A DNA stretch of 36,854 nt, taken from assembly GCA_905480485.1 (NCBI GenBank), contig CAJQQM010000027.1:1-36854 (forward strand). The letters run 5' to 3'. This DNA is from an uncultured Aureispira sp. GTDB taxonomy: Bacteria; Bacteroidota; Bacteroidia; Chitinophagales; Saprospiraceae. A model generated the notes under the pieces. It was given only the letters and a program-made list of their open reading frames with translations. It ran no database searches and had not been told where the DNA came from. This document shows, piece after piece, positions 16,545 through 25,067 of the stretch (the first letter of the stretch is position 1; the number at the start of each line of letters is the position of its first letter). The translations under genes were made by a program, and so were the position numbers.

Positions 16545-19046
16545 TTAATTGGCTTTATTACCCTTGAACATACTTAATCCTGTTTTTAAGAAGCTGGTAT
16601 AGGTCTTGATATCTGGAGTATAGCCCACTGGCTGATTGAGTACTTCTTCCTGCGGGCTAATCAGAACATAATAGGGTTGCGAGCTTTTCTGGAAGTTTAC
16701 TTTTTGAAACTGTGCCCATTTATTACCAACATTTCTAATTTTAGTGCCATCCGGTGTATTTAAGACGTTTTCAAGTTTTTTGCGGTCGTCAACATAAAGA
16801 GAAACTAACACAAAATCTTCGTTGAGTATCTTATTTACAGCTTGGTCAATCCAAACATTCTCCTCCATTTTTCGACAGTTGACACAGCCATATCCTGTAA
16901 AATCAACTAAAATAGGCATGTTTTTTTCATTGGCATAGCGGAGGGCCTCATCGTAATCATCAAAACAGTTTTTGATGCCAGGCGGGCAATGGTCGCTGTA
17001 GGTATAGCCTGATTCTTCCGTTGAATTTGAATCTTTAGAGGCATCATAACAAGGCTTGACGTAAGAGTAACATGCCGAAGGTGCTAAACCGCTTAACCAA
17101 AAGGGTGTTTTGAACGCCTGTGTTTGAGGGTTGGTCATAAAACCCGATAAGATAGAAAGGGTTAGGATAGCGCTAAAGGTACCAAAGCCTTTTCGTTTCT
17201 TTGAAATTGTGGCATTAGGGTTGTCGTGCGGAAACCGAATAAGACCAAATAGGTATAAGGTCATAGCACCGAATATTAGCGCCCAAAGTCCAACAAATAA
17301 TTCATAGGGAAGAATACCCCAATGTTCTGTCAAGTCGGCAGTCGATAAAAATTTAAGCCCAAGGGCTAACTCCAAGAAACCTAAAACAACCTTCATTGAC
17401 GTCATCCAACTTCCTGAATTTGGTAGAGTTTGCAACCAACTCGGAAAAGCAGCAAAAAGCGTAAAGGGTAGGGCTAAGGCTACAGAAAATCCAAGCATAC
17501 CAATAGTAGGACCAACCACACCACCGTTTACGGCTGCTTGTACCAATAATGTCCCTACAATTGGCCCCGTACAAGAAAAAGAAACTAGGGCAATCGAAAA
17601 TGCACCGAAAAAGGTGCCGAGTAAGCCACCCTTCATAGATGCTTGGTCAGCCTTGTTGGCCCAGGAAGCAGGAAGTTGTATTTCAAAATAACCAAAAAAG
17701 GAGAAGGCAAAAACAGTAAATAATATGAAAAATATCAAATTCATTAGCCAATGAGTAGATAATAAATTTAAGGCATTTTCGCCAAAAGCAAGGGTTATCA
17801 GAAGTCCTAAGGCAACGTAAATTACAATAATTGAAGCGCCAAAAGTTAAGGCATTTTTAATACCCTCTGATTTGCTTTTTTTACCTTTCGAAAAAAGTGA
17901 AACGGTCATGGGAATCATTGGGAAAACACAAGGGGTCAGTAATGCGAGCAAACCACCGCCAAAGCCCAATATAAAAATTGTCCAAAGGCTCATGCCTACT
18001 ACATCAACTTCCGAGGCTATATTTTCCATTGAGGCAATTAGCTGAGGTCGACTTGGATCAAAAATAGAACCATTAACAGTTGCTTTGTTGTCCCCTGAAT
18101 TGGCTGCTGTGCCATAACTAAATTCAACTGCCGTTGGCGGCATACACTGCGTTGCATCACAAGTCATATACTCCAAAAAACCGGTTAAGGCAGTGGCGTT
18201 TTCTTGTAACGTTAAGCGTTGTGTAATGGTAAAGTCATGTTTGTATTTAGTCAATTTCATCTCAAATACTTCATCCATAGACTGCAGTTTGTAAGCAGCC
18301 TTTGAGGCCGACTCTTCATTTGGTCCCCAAGCAACAATTTGACTACTGTCTTCATAATTAAGACTCGTTTTTACGGGCCCGTCGTCGCTTTCTAAAGTTT
18401 GAGAGTATACATACCATCCTTCAGCAATTGTAGCAGTAGCTACAAGGTCTACTTCAGTATCCGATATTTTTTTGAAATTAATTTCCCAGCTAACGGGGGC
18501 AAGTGGGCCATTTTCGCTGTTGTCAGCGGCCTGATTCGTCTCCTCCTGTTCTCCAACACCTATTTTGTTCTGACCTGCTAGGGAAGCAGCACTAAACGAA
18601 AACTCGACAGCGGTAGGAGGGCGACACATCGTGGCGTTACAGGTCATATATTCCAAAAAACCCGCTATCTCTTGATTAACATCTGCTACCTTAATTACTT
18701 GCCTGATCGTAAAATCATGTTTGTATTTGGTGAGTTTCATTTCAAAGACCTCATCAATCATTTGTAGCTTGTAGCTCGATTGACTAGCAGACTCTTTGTT
18801 AGAAATCCAGGCGGCTACTTGGCTGCTATCCTCATAGTTAATAGAGGTTGGAATAGGGCCTTCATCGCTTTCTAAAGTTTGAGAATAAACATACCAACCT
18901 TCGTCAATTGTGGCGGTGGCGACCAATTCAACTTCATCTTCTGCGAGTTTGTTGAATTGTAAATTCCAACTAACAGGGTCTTGCTGACCTTGAACCTGAA
19001 AGAGATTCATGAACATTAGAAACAAAGCAAATATTGTGTATCTCAT
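16545..19046 (-). CDS. dsbD: DsbD-type thiol:disulfide interchange protein with duplicated N-terminal domain
   Basis: An 833-residue inner-membrane reductase that carries electrons from cytoplasmic thioredoxin to the periplasm. I chose the ATG at 19046 because it opens a signal peptide (MRYTIFALFLMFMNLFQVQG, then Q); an ATG at 19091 would bury it. Two DsbD N-terminal domains lie in tandem at about 22-155 and 182-315, each with WYVYSQTLESD and a cysteine pair (C136/C141 and C296/C301). The CcdA-like membrane domain (about 350-660) has its redox cysteines at C373 (TPCVFPM) and C492 (SCTGPIVG). A C-terminal thioredoxin domain has C721-V-N-C724. All redox centres are intact; the extra N-terminal domain is unusual. 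The gene has its own promoter candidate (19161-19190) and a clear terminator. Confidence 0.95.
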   Translation of the reverse strand: MRYTIFALFLMFMNLFQVQGQQDPVSWNLQFNKLAEDEVELVATATIDEGWYVYSQTLESDEGPIPTSINYEDSSQVAAWISNKESASQSSYKLQMIDEVFEMKLTKYKHDFTIRQVIKVADVNQEIAGFLEYMTCNATMCRPPTAVEFSFSAASLAGQNKIGVGEQEETNQAADNSENGPLAPVSWEINFKKISDTEVDLVATATIAEGWYVYSQTLESDDGPVKTSLNYEDSSQIVAWGPNEESASKAAYKLQSMDEVFEMKLTKYKHDFTITQRLTLQENATALTGFLEYMTCDATQCMPPTAVEFSYGTAANSGDNKATVNGSIFDPSRPQLIASMENIASEVDVVGMSLWTIFILGFGGGLLALLTPCVFPMIPMTVSLFSKGKKSKSEGIKNALTFGASIIVIYVALGLLITLAFGENALNLLSTHWLMNLIFFILFTVFAFSFFGYFEIQLPASWANKADQASMKGGLLGTFFGAFSIALVSFSCTGPIVGTLLVQAAVNGGVVGPTIGMLGFSVALALPFTLFAAFPSWLQTLPNSGSWMTSMKVVLGFLELALGLKFLSTADLTEHWGILPYELFVGLWALIFGAMTLYLFGLIRFPHDNPNATISKKRKGFGTFSAILTLSILSGFMTNPQTQAFKTPFWLSGLAPSACYSYVKPCYDASKDSNSTEESGYTYSDHCPPGIKNCFDDYDEALRYANEKNMPILVDFTGYGCVNCRKMEENVWIDQAVNKILNEDFVLVSLYVDDRKKLENVLNTPDGTKIRNVGNKWAQFQKVNFQKSSQPYYVLISPQEEVLNQPVGYTPDIKTYTSFLKTGLSMFKGNKAN

Positions 19047-19160
19047 AACGATGTTGTGTGACTTGTAATCGTGAATGCAATGGTTAAGCACGGTAAAAAT
19101 AATAAAATTATTGATTCCAAGGCTTAAAGCCTTTTGTTAAAACGCTAAGTTGGGTGATCT

Positions 19161-19190
19161 CAAATATAGGAATATATTTAAATATATTCA
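19161..19190 (-). promoter_or_regulatory. Possible promoter of dsbD
   Basis: On the minus strand TATATTTG (19168-19161) matches the -7 consensus fully, and TGA (19190-19188) stands 19 bases upstream in place of TTG. This would give a leader of about 105-110 bases. A terminator between this gene and the one upstream (19209-19240) makes a separate promoter necessary, which supports the call. Confidence 0.4.
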
Positions 19191-19208
19191 TATCTCTAGG
19201 TAAAATAA

Positions 19209-19240
19209 TCCCCTTTTTTAATTTTCATTAAAAAAGGGGA
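19209..19240 (-). terminator. Intrinsic terminator after the stand-alone DsbD N-terminal domain gene
   Basis: A perfect 13-base inverted repeat (19209-19221 with 19228-19240, arm TCCCCTTTTTTAA) with a 6-base loop, 24 bases after the stop of the 19264-19713 gene. On the minus strand it is followed by TTATTTT. The T tract is imperfect, but the stem is strong and well placed. Confidence 0.65.
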
Positions 19241-19263
19241 CTTTCCTAAAAGACGCTAATAGA

Positions 19264-19713
19264 TTATTTTTTTAAGGCGATTTCAAAATGAAAATCAGTA
19301 GGCGGTAAGCACATTTCGTCGTTGCAAGACATATAAGTCACAAAGCCTTTGACGGTCGTTGCCTGATTGACTTGTAGGGTTTGAGTAATTTTTAATTGGT
19401 TTTTATATTTTGTGATGTTCATGTCAAAGAGTGCATCATAACCTTCTATTTTGTCGCCCTGTTCAAGCGCTGTGTCTATTTTAGTAATCGATTTGTTTTC
19501 TTCCAATTCAATACTTGTTTTGACGGGGCCGTCGTCACTTTCGAGGTATTGAGAATAAACATACCAACCTTTTTTGACGGTAGCAGTCATTACTAATTGA
19601 ACGGTTCCCTTATCTTTTTGAATCGATTCTACCTTCCATTGAACGGTGTTGTTGTCTTGTGCAAATGCAGCAATTGATAAAAGGCTAAAAAATAAAATGT
19701 AAATTATTTGCAT
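19264..19713 (-). CDS. Stand-alone periplasmic DsbD N-terminal-domain protein
   Basis: A 149-residue exported protein: signal peptide MQIIYILFFSLLSIAAFA then QDNN, followed by a single DsbD N-terminal domain. It shares GWYVYSQYLESDDGPVKTS at residues 49-67 with both copies in the neighbouring DsbD, has ITKYKNQLKITQTL near 100, and carries the cysteine pair C130/C135 in YMSCNDEMCLPPT. In DsbD this domain receives electrons from the C-terminal thioredoxin domain and passes them to periplasmic partners; a free copy could act as a soluble shuttle, which is inference. It lies directly upstream of dsbD but is separated from it by a terminator, so the two are probably expressed separately. Confidence 0.88.
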   Translation of the reverse strand: MQIIYILFFSLLSIAAFAQDNNTVQWKVESIQKDKGTVQLVMTATVKKGWYVYSQYLESDDGPVKTSIELEENKSITKIDTALEQGDKIEGYDALFDMNITKYKNQLKITQTLQVNQATTVKGFVTYMSCNDEMCLPPTDFHFEIALKK

Positions 19714-19749
19714 GATCTATAGAATTAATGATTGAAGTATAAAGAGAAA

Positions 19750-19780
19750 GCATTAAAATAATGCCAAACTAAGCTTAGTT
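19750..19780 (-). terminator. Paired hairpins, possible terminator after the 19784-20773 gene
   Basis: Immediately after the stop codon, on the minus strand, come a 14-base perfect palindrome (19767-19780, AACTAAGCTTAGTT) and a small hairpin with 6-base arms (19750-19764, GCATTA and TAATGC) followed by TTTCTCTTT. Position suggests termination; the T tract is interrupted, and the palindrome could instead be a protein-binding site. Confidence 0.35.
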
Positions 19781-19783
19781 CGT

Positions 19784-20773
19784 TTATTTAAAAAATAAAT
19801 CTTGGTATTGAATACCTATACAAGTCATGAATAATACAAAATGAACAGCTTCTACCAATAGTTGATTTTTAAAACTATGTAGGCTAAGGCTCAGCAAAGC
19901 GCTGATTGAAATAATAAAGCTTGCAAAATGAAAATGATAGATTTCTGATTGTAAAAAATAGCTTAATACGCTAAACACCGGCATGATAAACAGACAACTA
20001 ATGAATTTCTTTTCTTTTGCTGAAGTCTTAAAATAGATGTTCTGCATGTTTGTAATAGCCATACTATAAATAAAAATACTCGCCACAACAACAATATACC
20101 ACGCAACATCAAATTCGAAGTAAAACTGTCCAGGTCCGTAGTGCCTATAAAAATCTGCTTGAAGCCAGCCATCCAGATTATTTTGTAAAAATTGATACGT
20201 AGCCATCAAAAACAGTGGAACCAAAAAGCCACTAATAAGAATTAGGAATTCTTTTAGGTCAAAAGATCGAACGATTAAAAAAGCAAATAAAGACCAGTAA
20301 AAATAAACGATATGACTGTGGTAAAAAAGCACGGCTAGACCGATAAAAAAGCCTATGTTGAATACCATAGACATTGAAACTTTTTTGTTGTAGGAGGCAA
20401 ACAAACTATACAAGGCTAAGAGTAAAAATGTATTGGCCAACAATAACGGATTGAACACATCGATATCAAAACCAATAAAGTGCAACAAAATAAAGCAGAC
20501 AGCACTAATGTAGGTCGGAGATTTGGCCAATTTAAAAAAGTTGATAATGCCATTAAAAAGGTAGGCCTGAAACAATACCACCCCAAAAAACAGCAGATAC
20601 CGAACGAAGGCTTCTTGGGTTACTGAAAATAACCAAGTACTAAGCGAACCCTGAATGCTATCCGAAAAGGAAAGTTCAACAGGTAGCAACCAACTGTTCA
20701 TACTCAAAACTAAAAGATAGGGAATGACCAATAGGGCATTGAATAGTTGGTTGTCTTTAAAAATTTGTAACAC
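19784..20773 (-). CDS. Polytopic inner-membrane protein, DUF6427-like
   Basis: A 329-residue protein with about nine to ten hydrophobic segments spread over its full length and short polar loops, so an integral membrane protein. The layout (MLQIFKDNQLFNALLVIPYLL start, a conserved LLHFIGFDIDVFNPLLLANTFLLLA middle stretch and an aromatic LDGWLQADFYRHYG loop) resembles the Bacteroidota family DUF6427, whose function is unknown. I hold this family name loosely. It lies 85 bases downstream of the secreted-protein gene at 20859-22259 and upstream of the DsbD-related pair, all on the minus strand. Confidence 0.75.
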   Translation of the reverse strand: MLQIFKDNQLFNALLVIPYLLVLSMNSWLLPVELSFSDSIQGSLSTWLFSVTQEAFVRYLLFFGVVLFQAYLFNGIINFFKLAKSPTYISAVCFILLHFIGFDIDVFNPLLLANTFLLLALYSLFASYNKKVSMSMVFNIGFFIGLAVLFYHSHIVYFYWSLFAFLIVRSFDLKEFLILISGFLVPLFLMATYQFLQNNLDGWLQADFYRHYGPGQFYFEFDVAWYIVVVASIFIYSMAITNMQNIYFKTSAKEKKFISCLFIMPVFSVLSYFLQSEIYHFHFASFIISISALLSLSLHSFKNQLLVEAVHFVLFMTCIGIQYQDLFFK

Positions 20774-20858
20774 AAGGTAGTTTTTGAAAATAATGATAAA
20801 GGTTGTCTAAATGTACAATCCTAGACGCAGAATCTATAATGATTATAATAAAAACTAA

Positions 20859-22259
20859 TTAATAGATGATTTTTACGAGGCGGGTATCCTTATCTCTGTA
20901 AGAAAGGGCAATAAACGCTTTAGCGGTCGTTTGAATACTCTTAATAAATTGTGGAAGCAGGCCTGATTTACGGCTTTGATGTGTTAGAACCTGTCGTTTG
21001 GTGGACCCATCATTTTTTATCAAGTATTCGAAAATTGTGGTATCCCAATCAATTTTATTATTGTAGATAATTCTTAATTTTTGTTGGGTTCGGAAGGTAA
21101 AAAAAGAGGAGAATTGAGCATCGTCATTAGAGGATACTTGACTTTTTAATAATACTTTTTTCCAAAATATCTTGCCGGTAGGGTGAAGCGAGACAGCCAA
21201 AATGTTTTCGTACAGAAAATCGGCCTGCGTTGAATTTTCAAGATTATCTTCGAGGGTCGAAGAAGTTTGATAGGTAAATTGCTGTTCAGCCAACAATAGG
21301 ATTCCGCCGTCTCGACGCAAAATTGTTTCTCGAATATAAAAATGATTGATTCCATGAACTTTCTTTTTTTTGTTGCCGGTTAGCGAACGAATAAATTCAG
21401 GGTCAAGGGCAGTAGTTCTAATTTGTTTGTCGGTCGAATTAAAATAAAAAACACCTTTTGCATATTGTAAATCATCTCCATAAAATCCAACAACCACCAA
21501 TTGTTGATTATTTTCATCATACTTGACATCGAAGTCGAACGACACAAAGTTGGGGAAAGGTATTTTTTGTGCACGGCTGCTATCAGCAATTTGAAAGACC
21601 AAAAAATGGTGTTCTGCACGTTTTCTTTTGCTGTTCAAAAGATTGCATACTATAAATACTTTTCCTTGGTTGTTAATTACTATTTTTTCAAAATTTTGAT
21701 AATAATTAAATTTATCAAGATTTAATGCCTCCTGACGCACTTTACGTCCTTGTTGTAGGTCGTATTGTAAAATCTCTATTTGATTACTTTCGAGCGGGGC
21801 ATAAATAAGCAGTTGATGCTCGTTTTTGGATAACAAGAGGTGTTTCCTTTTGAGTTTATAGGTGTTTTTAAAGATTCCAAGTTCTTGGTCTTGAATTTCA
21901 TTGGCCCTTAAGTCGAGCAATTTTAACCGTAAAACACTTGCGCCGTTTTTGTTGTACGTATAAAAAATATGAATTTGTTGCTTCAATATAAGCGTTCTAA
22001 GTAGGCGGTTTTCTTTTTTTTCAAAAAGAAGTTTGACCTCTTTTATTTTTGCAAGGGTATCGTCATATATGTATATATAATCACCTGCAGCGTGTTTGCC
22101 GTACACAAAAGTCTCTTTTGCAGCGGCACCAATCAAGCTGTACTTTTCATCTAGATTGTTGTCAAAAGGCGTTGATGTATGAATTTTTTGAGCGAATACA
22201 GACTGCTTTAAAAAACAAACAAATAAGACAACAATAAATATTGATGGTAGTGCATTCAT
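20859..22259 (-). CDS. Secreted protein of unknown function, probable beta-propeller-like
   Basis: A 466-residue exported protein: signal peptide MNALPSIFIVVLFVCFLKQSVFA then QKIH. The rest is rich in beta strands with loose repeats in which a polar turn is followed by strands ending in I/V/F-rich runs (for example NQQLVVVGFYGD, RRDGGILLLAEQQF, KLRIIYNNKID). That pattern recalls an uncharacterised family of Bacteroidota secreted proteins that may fold as a beta-propeller; no enzyme motif is visible. There is no lipobox and no C-terminal secretion-sorting domain. The gene is divergent from the TPR lipoprotein gene, with 179 bases between the two starts. Confidence 0.75.
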   Translation of the reverse strand: MNALPSIFIVVLFVCFLKQSVFAQKIHTSTPFDNNLDEKYSLIGAAAKETFVYGKHAAGDYIYIYDDTLAKIKEVKLLFEKKENRLLRTLILKQQIHIFYTYNKNGASVLRLKLLDLRANEIQDQELGIFKNTYKLKRKHLLLSKNEHQLLIYAPLESNQIEILQYDLQQGRKVRQEALNLDKFNYYQNFEKIVINNQGKVFIVCNLLNSKRKRAEHHFLVFQIADSSRAQKIPFPNFVSFDFDVKYDENNQQLVVVGFYGDDLQYAKGVFYFNSTDKQIRTTALDPEFIRSLTGNKKKKVHGINHFYIRETILRRDGGILLLAEQQFTYQTSSTLEDNLENSTQADFLYENILAVSLHPTGKIFWKKVLLKSQVSSNDDAQFSSFFTFRTQQKLRIIYNNKIDWDTTIFEYLIKNDGSTKRQVLTHQSRKSGLLPQFIKSIQTTAKAFIALSYRDKDTRLVKIIY

Positions 22260-22438
22260 AAATTAGATAAAGATTAAAAGAATCTAAAAGTTACAATTTA
22301 ATTTATATTGCTTCCGCTATTTTGTTAAATTTGCTCTTTATTTTGTAAATAAAAAAAATAAGAACAGTTCAAAGTTATTGAAGCTTGATCTTTCAAGCGA
22401 ATATAAGACTATTAATCATATACCATATTTTTTATTTT

Positions 22439-23479
22439 ATGTTGCGTTGTACCTTTGTTATTTTATTAAGTTGGATACTATTGATTGCTTGTTCGCCTAG
22501 TTCAGAAAAACCAAATGAATTGGCCCCCGAATATGGTCAACTTACAGGAATACCTTCTATCGATGCCATTTCGAGAGATATTCAAAACGATCCGAGTAAT
22601 TTATCACTCTATGTAGCACGCTGTGAAGCCTATTCGGCAGAGGGAATGTTAAAGGAGGCGGAAGAAGAGGCGCGTCAATTATGGGAACGGGACAAAACAA
22701 ACTGGAAATCTGCGCGCTTATTGGCTTGGGCTTACTTTGATAACAACAAATCAAAACCGGCTATCAAAGTATTGAATCAAACCTTAGAGATTCATCCCGA
22801 TACCCTGCACTTACTGTTGCTGCATTCGCATATGAATATGCTTGTCCAACAATACGATAATGCGTTGATTTCGGCAGAAAAGGTTCTGAAGCTAGCGCCC
22901 GCTAATATTGAGGGGCTATTTATGCGCGGTTTAACACTAAAGTTTATTGGGGATACTATCGGCGCAATGAATAATTTTCAGACCGCAATAGAATTAGATG
23001 CTGATTATTCAGATGCTTACATGCAACTAGCCACTATTTTTTCAGCCAAAAGAGAGAAGATAGCTTTACAGTATTATGATAATGCTTTGCGTATCGATTC
23101 AACCTCTTATGAAGCACTTTTTGGCAAGGCCCAATTTTATCATCAAAATTATACCGCCACCAACGGCATGTTGTCCAAGGCCAAAACAGCTTACGAAAAA
23201 ACCATTACAAATCATCCTCAAGTACCCGAGGCCTCTTTCAATTATGCGATGTTGTATATGGAAGAAAAAGATTTTGAACAAGCTTTTCATTTCTTTGATG
23301 TTGCGACCAAATACGATCCTTCCTTTGGCGATGCTTATTATTTTAAAGGATTGGCTTCCGAAAAGCTTGGTAATTTTGAAGCTGCAATGACCAACTACAA
23401 TAATGCTGCAAATAACAACGACCGTTTTGGAAGAGCAGCCGAAGCAATAGAACGCCTAAAGTATCAATTGGCGGGCTAA
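22439..23479 (+). CDS. Lipoprotein with TPR repeats
   Basis: A 346-residue envelope lipoprotein. I chose the ATG at 22439 because it opens a signal peptide ending in a lipobox (LLIAC, lipidated C18); an in-frame TTG at 22385 would add 18 residues before it. From about residue 45 onward the protein is a stack of tetratricopeptide repeats, seen as spaced motifs such as GLFMRGLTLKFIGDTIGAM, DAYMQLATIFSAKREKIA, ASFNYAMLYMEEKDFEQA and DAYYFKGLASEKLGNFEAA. TPR arrays bind other proteins; the partner is unknown. A TAAATTTG hexamer-like -7 element at 22326-22333 is a weak promoter candidate, with TTG only 15 bases upstream. A hairpin at 23568-23589 follows about 90 bases after the stop. Confidence 0.88.
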   Translation: MLRCTFVILLSWILLIACSPSSEKPNELAPEYGQLTGIPSIDAISRDIQNDPSNLSLYVARCEAYSAEGMLKEAEEEARQLWERDKTNWKSARLLAWAYFDNNKSKPAIKVLNQTLEIHPDTLHLLLLHSHMNMLVQQYDNALISAEKVLKLAPANIEGLFMRGLTLKFIGDTIGAMNNFQTAIELDADYSDAYMQLATIFSAKREKIALQYYDNALRIDSTSYEALFGKAQFYHQNYTATNGMLSKAKTAYEKTITNHPQVPEASFNYAMLYMEEKDFEQAFHFFDVATKYDPSFGDAYYFKGLASEKLGNFEAAMTNYNNAANNNDRFGRAAEAIERLKYQLAG

Positions 23480-23567
23480 ATTAGATAAATAAATTTAGTG
23501 TAAAATTAATGATTTAAATGTATAAAACATGTAAGCAATTATTAACTTTACTCCTTGCAATACACCC

Positions 23568-23589
23568 AAACCTAGATCTAGGTTTTTTT
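23568..23589 (+). terminator. Palindromic hairpin with T run before serA
   Basis: An 18-base perfect palindrome (23568-23585, AAACCTAGATCTAGGTTT) runs into seven T (23583-23589). As a hairpin it has a 6-7 base stem. It lies 89 bases after the TPR gene and 28 bases before the serA start, so it could end the TPR transcript or lie in the serA leader as an attenuator. Confidence 0.55.
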
Positions 23590-23617
23590 ATTAAAACATA
23601 CTTCAAATTTACAACTT

Positions 23618-24580
23618 ATGATTAAGATTTTAGTAAACGACGGCATTCATCCTGATGGTAAATTATTGATGGAAGAGGCGCAATATGATGTTCAAGACCG
23701 TAAGATTCCGCAGGAAGAACTGATGGAACGATTGCCCGAATTTGATGCGATTATCGTGCGTTCAGCTACTAAAGTACGCAAAGAATTGATTGATCAATGC
23801 CCGAATTTAAAAGTTATAGCTCGTGGTGGTGTTGGAATGGACAATATTGATGTAGCCTATGCTAGGTCTAAAGGTATACAAGTAATCAATACCCCTAAGG
23901 CATCTTCACAGTCGGTAGCTGAATTAGTAATTGGTCATTTGTTTGCATTGTCTAGATTTTTGCATCGTGCTAACCGCGATATGCCGACCAAAGGAGCTAC
24001 AGAATTCAAAGCCCTAAAAAAACAATACTCTAAAGGAGTACAATTGCGCGGCAAAACGCTGGGAATAGTGGGATTTGGTCGAATTGGCCAAGAAGTTGCC
24101 CGTTTGGCCTTAGGCCTAGGAATGCGTGTGGTAGCAACTGACCTGTATGACAATACGGTTAATATAGATCTAAATACCCCAGATGTCGACAACATCTCTT
24201 TTTCGATCCGAATCAGGACGGTTCCTTTTGAGCGGGTATTGGCCGAAAGCGACTACATTACGATACATGTACCAAGCAGCGACAAGCCTGTCTTGGGAGC
24301 AGAGGAGATAGAAAAATTGAAAGATGGCGTCTTTTTGGTCAACACGTCTAGAGGGGGTACCATTGAAGAGTCTGCTTTGTTAGCGGGTTTGGAGTCTGGT
24401 AAAATTGCCGGTGCTGCGCTTGATGTATTTGTCAACGAACCGCAGCCAAATGAAGCATTATTAAACCACCCTCAAATTTCTGTATCTCCCCATATTGGGG
24501 CTTCTACTCTAGAGGCACAACGCAATATTGGTCTAGAACTCGCCGACGCTTTTATTGAGGTTTTTGGTGAGAATAATTAA
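23618..24580 (+). CDS. serA: D-3-phosphoglycerate dehydrogenase, short form
   Basis: A 320-residue NAD-dependent 2-hydroxyacid dehydrogenase, the first step of serine synthesis (3-phosphoglycerate to 3-phosphohydroxypyruvate). The nucleotide-binding motif is GIVGFGRIGQEVA (GFGRIG at 152-157). Catalytic residues are R245 in NTSRGGTIEE, E274 in FVNEPQ and H292 in SPHIGAST, all present. The substrate-side motif ARGGVGMDNID at 68-78 is typical of PGDH rather than other hydroxyacid dehydrogenases. There is no C-terminal ACT domain, so serine feedback through that domain is absent, as in many Bacteroidota. An insert at about 176-203 after the NAD-ribose acidic residue (D175) is longer than in many relatives. 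A strong terminator follows at 24608-24639. Confidence 0.9.
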   Translation: MIKILVNDGIHPDGKLLMEEAQYDVQDRKIPQEELMERLPEFDAIIVRSATKVRKELIDQCPNLKVIARGGVGMDNIDVAYARSKGIQVINTPKASSQSVAELVIGHLFALSRFLHRANRDMPTKGATEFKALKKQYSKGVQLRGKTLGIVGFGRIGQEVARLALGLGMRVVATDLYDNTVNIDLNTPDVDNISFSIRIRTVPFERVLAESDYITIHVPSSDKPVLGAEEIEKLKDGVFLVNTSRGGTIEESALLAGLESGKIAGAALDVFVNEPQPNEALLNHPQISVSPHIGASTLEAQRNIGLELADAFIEVFGENN

Positions 24581-24607
24581 TATTTTTGTTTCAAAGAATC
24601 ATATTTT

Positions 24608-24639
24608 AAGGCAGTTTACAAGGTAAACTGCCTTTTTTT
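24608..24639 (+). terminator. Intrinsic terminator of serA
   Basis: A perfect 12-base inverted repeat (24608-24619 with 24623-24634, arm AAGGCAGTTTAC), 3-base loop AAG, then a run of T to 24639. It lies 28 bases after the serA stop. Confidence 0.92.
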
Positions 24640-25067
24640 AGTTTTTTTTGGATCCTTTAAAGCGCAAGTAGTTGTCGTAACAAGCCAATCAGTACACAAG
24701 CCGTACCACAAATAATAAATATCCTCGGCCATTGATTTTCTGTGTTCGCTGTTGCTTTTCAGGGTGCAAGAGGCCCACACAACGAGATATTTCACGACAT
24801 TTTTGAATCATTATTCGGAGCGTATGCTACCGTTTTAAAGGCTTCAAGGATTGAATAAAAGTTCAAAATTCGTTGAAAATAGCCGACTGTATACTAAGTT
24901 CAGAATTACCACTATTTTTTTTGTTGAATTTTTCAAAATTTAAACAAACAAAACCTAACTTCGCGTAGCTAAATCAAAAAGGGGATATTTTTAACTGGCA
25001 ACAGCATTAGTCTCTTTTTTTGATTAAAAGCCCAAGTTGTTACCTTTTACACTCAAAAAATAAAATT
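24640..25067. other. Intergenic region between serA and gcvT
   Basis: A 428-base stretch without a convincing gene. On the minus strand, 24657-24758 is an open frame with no start codon that would read as a short hydrophobic C-terminus (WPRIFIICGTACVLIGLLRQ then a few residues and a stop); it may be the remnant of a small membrane protein. TAACTTCG at about 24957-24964 resembles a -7 element for gcvT but lacks a TTG at the right distance. I see no terminator or repeat in the rest. Confidence 0.4.

Noticed and set aside
24657-24758. Small membrane protein gene on the minus strand
   Set aside because: The frame has no start codon and only about 34 codons; noted as a possible remnant in the intergenic entry.
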